Source: a virus
DNA: 64,000 bases
Virus record (IMG/VR): IMGVR_UViG_3300005613_000002
Location: 186,001-250,000 of that record
Reading direction: 5' to 3' (one strand)
This document shows positions 59,550-64,000 of the stretch, one piece after another. How positions within the stretch are numbered: the first letter of the stretch is position 1; every line of letters starts with the position of its first letter. The notes under the pieces were generated by a model. That model was given only the letters and a program-made list of their open reading frames with translations. It had not been told where the DNA came from and did no database searches. Position numbers and translations under genes: made by a program.

Positions 59550-59872
59550 TATTTTGGTTCTTTAGGTTCTTTAGATTTCCATTTATTAAATCCAACACAT
59601 TCTTTACCACAATTAATAGTTTCAGATATATAGTGTTCACATGTTTGACAAGATACCGAAGATATATGTGGGAATTCATCATTATAAAAGAACTTCATTT
59701 TAATTGGAACATCTTCATCAGAACCCCAAACAATTCCTCTATCACAACTTCTACATGTTTCAGGTGTTATATCAGTTGTAGAACCACCATAACCACCATT
59801 AATTTGATTGTAAAATCCGTTTGGGACTTGACTTGTGCCACTACATACGGGGCAAACAAATGGAATCTTCAT
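59549..59872 (-). CDS. zinc-ribbon phage protein, 107 aa
   Basis: Two cysteine pairs at the start (CPVCSGTSQVPNGFYNQ ... CRSCDRGIVW) and a further C...C...C...C set (SCQTCEHYISETINCGKEC). The CPVCxGTxxVPxGFY opening is a recurrent phage small-protein motif; zinc binding likely, function unknown. Confidence 0.82.
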   Translation of the reverse strand: MKIPFVCPVCSGTSQVPNGFYNQINGGYGGSTTDITPETCRSCDRGIVWGSDEDVPIKMKFFYNDEFPHISSVSCQTCEHYISETINCGKECVGFNKWKSKEPKEPK

Positions 59873-59879
59873 AGTTTTA

Positions 59880-60101
59880 TTATTTATTTAATGTTTGTGA
59901 AAAACTTGGTTGTTCAGAATGACCTTCAAACCCTCTTAATACACAATCTTGTAATGGATGAACCAAATTTTTACACTCAATAGCATACATACCAGCAGTT
60001 ACAGTATTAATCTTTTCAAGAACATCATGTCGAAAATGTGCACAATTATTACAATTAAATTCTGGTAAGACTGTTGTTCTTAATTGTTTATTATCTATCA
60101 T
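59880..60101 (-). CDS. Cys-containing hypothetical protein, 73 aa
   Basis: FNCNNCAHFRHDVLEKINTV, then AIECKNLVHPLQDCVLRG; CxxC plus two single Cys typical of a small zinc site. Unknown. Confidence 0.75.
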   Translation of the reverse strand: MIDNKQLRTTVLPEFNCNNCAHFRHDVLEKINTVTAGMYAIECKNLVHPLQDCVLRGFEGHSEQPSFSQTLNK

Positions 60102-60103
60102 TA

Positions 60104-60376
60104 TTAATTATTTGATGGTTCATATGCTTTTGTAATATAAACTGATTGTGGTTTATATTTTGATGTTAAATATACATAACTTGCACGTTCCATTTGATTT
60201 GCGCTTAGTTCGTAATTCATTATTGTTAATCCTTCATTAAAGACACGACTAATTACGTCTTTATTTTCGATCATAAACTCACCAACTGTCATTTCCTCAT
60301 TGGTTTTTATCGTTTTTGAATACATCACCATTGTGCTATGGGCGAAATAAATCATTAATCTGTATTTTTCACTCAT
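60104..60376 (-). CDS. hypothetical protein, 90 aa
   Basis: Start at 60376 (MSEKYRLMIYFAHSTMVMYS), where ATGAGTGA overlaps the upstream stop. Helical plus strands; MTVGEFMIENKDVISRVFNE. Not recognised. Confidence 0.74.
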   Translation of the reverse strand: MSEKYRLMIYFAHSTMVMYSKTIKTNEEMTVGEFMIENKDVISRVFNEGLTIMNYELSANQMERASYVYLTSKYKPQSVYITKAYEPSNN

Positions 60377-60893
60377 TTTCAAGATTTTTTATGTTTCCAG
60401 ATAAATATTCAATACACCTTTTAGAATTAATTATTTCTTTTTTAATGAATTCATCAATTTTAGGGTCTTTAATATTTGATTCAAGTAATGCGATTAAATT
60501 AGTAATTGGTGTCAATTTATTTCTAATATCAGGAATACTTAACACTTCAACATCATCACCACTTTGTTTGTGATACCACATAATAACATCATCATGTGTC
60601 ATTCCAATACCAACATTATCTGTATCAATAAATGTTGTAATATGGTCATTATATAATAATAGTGAGTTTAAAATGTTAATATTTTTTTCCATTGTTAAAT
60701 GAACTTGATGACAATCAACAATACTTTCATCTTCAAGTATAAATGCTTGTTTGAATGAGTGTGGATTTGTTGTAATATTAACAACACGTTCAATTTGTTT
60801 ACCACCTTTAAATGGTTTCTTTGAATGTTTAATCACATCACAACCAACCCAATTTTCCCAATCATCTTTATGTTTAAATTTATCGACTTTCAT
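60369..60893 (-). CDS. hypothetical protein, 174 aa, two-part
   Basis: First half is a familiar phage module: DDWENWVGCDVIKHSKKPFK then EDESIVDCHQVHLTMEKN. The second half is helical, with IRNKLTPITNLIALLESNIK and EIINSKRCIEYLSGNIKN. It faintly recalls the dimerisation helices of histidine kinases, but the phospho-acceptor His is absent. Two ATGs (60896, 60893); overlaps its upstream gene. Confidence 0.76.
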   Translation of the reverse strand: MKVDKFKHKDDWENWVGCDVIKHSKKPFKGGKQIERVVNITTNPHSFKQAFILEDESIVDCHQVHLTMEKNINILNSLLLYNDHITTFIDTDNVGIGMTHDDVIMWYHKQSGDDVEVLSIPDIRNKLTPITNLIALLESNIKDPKIDEFIKKEIINSKRCIEYLSGNIKNLENE

Positions 60894-61200
60894 CATTTAA
60901 CCAATTAAGTGAATTACATTCTACATAACTATCGCTACTTAATGCAGAATAACCTTTTATTTTGAACATTCCTTCACATTTAACACTTCTAAATATTGAC
61001 TCCAGTTCTGGTGAATTATAAACATTTTTGTTTACATTTTTTATAAACTCGTCTTTATCAACATCAGAAACTTCATGAACTACATCAAAAAGTTTATTTA
61101 CATCAATCACATTTTGTGTGATAGGAGTAAATCCGTTAAAACTTACACTAACTGTAAATTTCTTGCAAAGTTCTTTTAATTTTTCAATATTAATTTTCAT
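60880..61200 (-). CDS. hypothetical protein, 106 aa
   Basis: Basic/acidic mix: KINIEKLKELCKKFTVSVSF, then acidic FDVVHEVSDVDKDEFIKNVN. Not recognised. Start overlaps the upstream stop by one base. Confidence 0.75.
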   Translation of the reverse strand: MKINIEKLKELCKKFTVSVSFNGFTPITQNVIDVNKLFDVVHEVSDVDKDEFIKNVNKNVYNSPELESIFRSVKCEGMFKIKGYSALSSDSYVECNSLNWLNDESR

Positions 61201-61400
61201 TATAGTTTAATTTTAATATGTTTCCTAACGTTTTTCAAACACACAACATCAACTTCAACAGCATGACCCCAAATTTCATTATCAGCATATGTACATAACC
61301 AATGTTTAGTATGTAATTTTAAATCATCAATTAGTGTACTTTCTAATTCTTTAAGTTTTTCTAATGATAGTTTCTCAAGTGTCTTATTATCGTAAATCAT
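61200..61400 (-). CDS. hypothetical protein, 66 aa
   Basis: LEKLSLEKLKELESTLIDDL then WLCTYADNEIWGHAVEVDVV; alpha/beta. First gene after its promoter. Confidence 0.75.
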   Translation of the reverse strand: MIYDNKTLEKLSLEKLKELESTLIDDLKLHTKHWLCTYADNEIWGHAVEVDVVCLKNVRKHIKIKL

Positions 61401-61414
61401 TATTATTGTTTATT

Positions 61415-61446
61415 ACTTATACGTTGAATTTAAAATTTTGTTACAA
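61415..61446 (-). promoter_or_regulatory. phage promoter
   Basis: TTGTAACAAAATTTTAAATTCA then ACGTATAAGT, leftward; overlaps the stop of the gene above. Confidence 0.8.
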
Positions 61447-61824
61447 TATTTTAACAATAGATTTTTGAAAGCTATCTAAAGTATGAAATTGGATGTTATG
61501 ACCAAACAAATTAGTACTGATAAATTTTAAAGAATTTTTATAAAAAACACCAGATTGTTTATACATTTTAAACTTTTTTTGTGACCCAAGAAACTGTGGT
61601 GTTTCAATAACACAGTTAATAACATCAACATTAGGTATATTTGTAATTTTCTTTTTTGTGGTTTTAGTAAAAATCTTTTTAATTAAAAATTTGAAACCAA
61701 CTTCTTTCTGAGCAGATTCCATTAAGTTTAACACTTGATTAAATGATAACAATTGAGCAGATTCACCCCAATTTTTAACCAAACCTAAGTGTTGTTCATT
61801 TATGATGTCTTTATTTGTTTTCAT
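61441..61824 (-). CDS. hypothetical protein, 127 aa
   Basis: Start at 61824 (MKTNKDIINEQHLGLVKNWG), one base below the upstream stop. Helix with SAQLLSFNQVLNLMESAQKE, then a basic stretch (KIFTKTTKKKITN) and beta strands. Not recognised. Confidence 0.75.
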   Translation of the reverse strand: MKTNKDIINEQHLGLVKNWGESAQLLSFNQVLNLMESAQKEVGFKFLIKKIFTKTTKKKITNIPNVDVINCVIETPQFLGSQKKFKMYKQSGVFYKNSLKFISTNLFGHNIQFHTLDSFQKSIVKIL

Positions 61825-61825
61825 T

Positions 61826-62029
61826 TTATTCAATTTCTGATAAACGATTAGTCATTGTGTCCCATTCTGAAAGATTGTCAGGAGTTTTTATCCTACAAAA
61901 TAGTTTCCCATATATTCCAACTAATACAATTTTAAAACCACCACGATGATTTTTATCTAAGATATAAGATTTACCAACAGTAAGCTTTATACCTTTATTT
62001 GTTATAATTTCAGTTATTGAATTAATCAT
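61826..62029 (-). CDS. hypothetical protein, 67 aa
   Basis: Start at 62029 (MINSITEIITNKGIKLTVGK), where ATGATTAA overlaps the upstream stop. Beta domain with SYILDKNHRGGFKIVLVGIY, a familiar small phage fold. Function unknown. Confidence 0.76.
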   Translation of the reverse strand: MINSITEIITNKGIKLTVGKSYILDKNHRGGFKIVLVGIYGKLFCRIKTPDNLSEWDTMTNRLSEIE

Positions 62030-62348
62030 CGTCAAAGAGTATTGTGTTGTTACCAACAATTTTAATTGCTTTTAATATTTTCTCTTGGTTATCATATAGA
62101 ATTTTCATTCTATATTCATTACTATTAAATTCAGCAAGACTTAATTGTGTTAATTGAATATTGTTAAGTTCTTCTAGTGACTTAATAGTTTTGTTTGCTT
62201 CATTATCTTCCCTTTGTAATTCTTCCAATACTGTTACAGCAGCAAACATAGTCGCAAAACTACCATCTTCATGACGAATTTCAAATGGACTTTCACATTC
62301 AATTATCCAACCATTTCTTTCTAATAATTTAATTTCTTTTTTATCCAT
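62022..62348 (-). CDS. hypothetical protein, 108 aa
   Basis: NGWIIECESPFEIRHEDGSF, then helices with LQREDNEANKTIKSLEELNN. Beta/helix mix; acidic end DDD. Not recognised. Confidence 0.76.
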   Translation of the reverse strand: MDKKEIKLLERNGWIIECESPFEIRHEDGSFATMFAAVTVLEELQREDNEANKTIKSLEELNNIQLTQLSLAEFNSNEYRMKILYDNQEKILKAIKIVGNNTILFDDD

Positions 62349-62349
62349 G

Positions 62350-62571
62350 CTATTTTATTTTTTCATTTAATATCTTAATTTCATTTTCAAAAAAATCATT
62401 ATCAACACCTCGTTTAACATCATTAATGTAAATATAAAGAGATATTGCTACAACCCAAATAACATTCAATTCAGTTAACCAGAATAATATAGAAAACGGA
62501 AAAATTAATGAAGTTATGTGCCAAATTAAATTAAAACCTAAATGTTTTATCTTCTTTTTATTGTTTCTCAT
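62350..62571 (-). CDS. two-helix membrane protein, 73 aa
   Basis: Basic start (RNNKKKIKHL), then two hydrophobic stretches (LIWHITSLIFPFSILFWLTE, NVIWVVAISLYIYI) and a helical tail. Not recognised. Confidence 0.76.
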   Translation of the reverse strand: MRNNKKKIKHLGFNLIWHITSLIFPFSILFWLTELNVIWVVAISLYIYINDVKRGVDNDFFENEIKILNEKIK

Positions 62572-62608
62572 GATTTTATTATTTTAATCAAGATATGATT
62601 TTACATCA

Positions 62609-62995
62609 TTATAATTTATCTAAGTCAAATCTTTTATTTCCTTCATCATCAGTAACTTTGGTACATGCAATAAGACCACAAAGTGTATGGATTGCACGTT
62701 CAATTGGTAATTCAGAATCGTTTGATAATCTTTTTTGGAAGGTAGATGAAAAAACATCTTTAATTTGTTGAAAGTTCCCACTGAAATCTTCTTTAATTTT
62801 CAAATGAACATCAAGAAGTTTATAGAAAATCACTTGTAGATATTGTTGGTAGTTTTCATCAGGATTCACTCCATATACTTCAAAATACCAAGGTTTAATT
62901 GTGTTTTCCCATTTACCTGTTAAAGGATATTTATCAGTTAAATGTCCTTTACAAAGTAAAATCAATTGTTTATCATATTTATCCAGTTTAATCAT
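62609..62995 (-). CDS. hypothetical protein, 128 aa
   Basis: Helical: DKYDKQLILLCKGHLTDKYP, then WYFEVYGVNPDENYQQYLQV and PIERAIHTLCGLIACTKV. Pattern common in phages (KW..L...Y.VYg). Function unknown. First gene behind the promoter at 63013. Confidence 0.78.
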   Translation of the reverse strand: MIKLDKYDKQLILLCKGHLTDKYPLTGKWENTIKPWYFEVYGVNPDENYQQYLQVIFYKLLDVHLKIKEDFSGNFQQIKDVFSSTFQKRLSNDSELPIERAIHTLCGLIACTKVTDDEGNKRFDLDKL

Positions 62996-63012
62996 AATAT
63001 TGTTTTTTATTG

Positions 63013-63044
63013 ATTATACGTAGATTAATTATTTTTGTTACAAT
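63013..63044 (-). promoter_or_regulatory. phage promoter
   Basis: TTGTAACAAAAATAATTAATCT then ACGTATAATC, leftward; starts three bases after the stop of 63047-63265. Confidence 0.8.
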
Positions 63045-63046
63045 TT

Positions 63047-63265
63047 TTATCCTGTAAAGTCAGAAAATGTTTTATGTATATCATTAAAGAAATGAAAGTA
63101 ATTTAAATTCTCTTTTTCTGTCCATAATTTTTGTGCTTGTTCAATTGTTTCTGTATGGTCAACTATTTTCAATCCTTTTGTATTATCATCAGGACAATAA
63201 TCAGTGAAAAATCTAGTACCCCTATCAATATGTTCGAAAACTGTGTATTTGAATTTCTTTTCCAT
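63047..63265 (-). CDS. hypothetical protein, 72 aa
   Basis: KYTVFEHIDRGTRFFTDYCP then HTETIEQAQKLWTEKENLNY; alpha/beta. Not recognised. Confidence 0.75.
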   Translation of the reverse strand: MEKKFKYTVFEHIDRGTRFFTDYCPDDNTKGLKIVDHTETIEQAQKLWTEKENLNYFHFFNDIHKTFSDFTG

Positions 63266-63266
63266 A

Positions 63267-63887
63267 TTATAATTTTATTGGTTCAACTATATCAAAATCT
63301 TCATATTCACAATTAATTTTATTCTTTAGTAATTTATAGGCTAATTTCCCATTATTTTCATTAATTGATTTAAGAACTAAATCATAATAATTGTTATTTT
63401 CTTTATATTCTTTTAAAGTATTAATATAATTATCCAATTCAATTCTTGCAGCTTTTTGAATTCCTGCTGGCATTTCTTTAATATCAGACTCTATGAAACC
63501 TAATTCATTAAGTTTAATATTTCGTTTTTGTATATAACCATTATCTATTCGTTGTTTTAATACATGAATAGATACTTTATATAAATCATTTAACGTAGGA
63601 ATTGAATAAATCATGTCGCCATGTTTTTCCCTAAAAATTATAATTTTATTTGTAATGACTTCATCATCAGCAATTCTTAATAAAAATTCTTCAAAGAAAT
63701 GATATGGTGAAGTTTCAAGAAGTTTTTTACCTTCCTCACATATTTCTTTAGATTTGTTTTCAATTATATTTACCTTCAAAACCCTATCAAACAAAAAATA
63801 ACCATAATCAGTTTTCTTTAAATATAATCTATCAAGAATCATTGGGTTAATTGACCCAATTCTAATTTTTTCTGTATAGTCTTCCAT
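63267..63887 (-). CDS. hypothetical protein, 206 aa
   Basis: Acidic/basic alternating helices and strands: INPMILDRLYLKKTDYGYFL, then YHFFEEFLLRIADDEVITNK and a helical C-terminal half (RIELDNYINTLKEYKENNNY). Not recognised; its size stands out among its neighbours. Confidence 0.78.
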   Translation of the reverse strand: MEDYTEKIRIGSINPMILDRLYLKKTDYGYFLFDRVLKVNIIENKSKEICEEGKKLLETSPYHFFEEFLLRIADDEVITNKIIIFREKHGDMIYSIPTLNDLYKVSIHVLKQRIDNGYIQKRNIKLNELGFIESDIKEMPAGIQKAARIELDNYINTLKEYKENNNYYDLVLKSINENNGKLAYKLLKNKINCEYEDFDIVEPIKL

Positions 63888-63889
63888 GA

Positions 63890-64000
63890 TTAACTTTTGA
63901 TTAATTTTAATGAATAGTTTCTTAAATGTGATAATTTTTTATCTTTTGTTCGACTAATAACACCCTTATTTTTCTTATAGCGAAAACCATAATAAACTAT
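63890..64000 (-). CDS. hypothetical protein, C-terminal part (truncated by window edge)
   Basis: The leftward frame is open to the right edge. The last 36 residues (YYGFRYKKNKGVISRTKDKK then LSHLRNYSLKLIKS) are very basic. Family cannot be judged from this part. Confidence 0.6.
   Translation of the reverse strand: MVYYGFRYKKNKGVISRTKDKKLSHLRNYSLKLIKS

Noticed and set aside
60369-60893. Histidine kinase dimerisation domain
   Set aside because: The helix IRNKLTPITNLIALLE is suggestive, but the phospho-acceptor histidine and any ATP-binding domain are missing.
23970-64000. CRISPR arrays or insertion sequences
   Set aside because: No regularly spaced identical repeats with unique spacers and no transposase motifs were seen; the repeats found are short and unlike either element.

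Overview
The window is about 64 kb of very AT-rich DNA packed with roughly 190 mostly tiny genes. It has no ribosomal RNA and no metabolic operons, and I recognise no structural or replication genes in it. It looks like an early/accessory region of a large (probably jumbo-sized) tailed phage infecting a Bacteroidota (Flavobacteriia-type) host. The reasons are: start codons with no Shine-Dalgarno sequence but A/T-rich leaders; promoters with TTG near -33, some carrying the Bacteroidota -7 element TATATTTG; Bacteroidota-type lipoprotein signals (TLTSC, LISC, LTSC); and phage families (rIIA, rIIB, DUF932, DUF2958, Gp88-like). Host and virion type are inferences. No head, tail, polymerase or lysis gene is visible.

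Layout. Positions 1-23,470 read rightwards. They start with the end of a sigma-factor-like gene, then a long series of short transcription units. Almost every unit has its own promoter of the form TTGTAAC - 16/17 nt - ACGTATAATA, often fused to the terminator of the unit before it. This half includes a DUF932 protein, a SprT-like metalloprotease, a CAP-domain lipoprotein, a second lipoprotein with a membrane partner, a Gp88-like protein, an RNA locus with tRNA-like folds (14.73-15.06 kb), the rIIA-rIIB pair behind three tandem promoters, and a macro-domain protein. Positions 23,470-23,970 are a convergent, gene-free zone with repeated ATTGTAC motifs.

Positions 23,970-64,000 read leftwards. 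They hold about 135 small genes in tightly overlapping operons (ATGA, TAATG and ATGAGTAA junctions) driven by at least 17 copies of the same promoter. Most encode unrecognised proteins of 40-150 residues, many with CxxC zinc motifs or one membrane segment. Recognisable genes are peptide deformylase with a SEC-C tail, a radical SAM enzyme, a cupin-like protein, a SLOG/YspA-like nucleotide-binding protein, an AAA/ABC-type ATPase, and several small lipoproteins, two of which look paralogous. A second RNA locus (about 38.97-39.51 kb) carries a tRNA-like fold split by a long insertion.

Taken together this resembles the host-takeover region of a big lytic phage: small early proteins, surface lipoproteins, rII proteins, NAD/ADP-ribose-related proteins and RNA species, all controlled by one reiterated promoter. 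The most unusual items are the two tRNA-like RNA loci, the fused terminator-promoter modules, possible leaderless starts, the AATGTAC motif enriched in the rightward half, and a triple 12-bp ATG-AGG-GAG-TAA minigene repeat.
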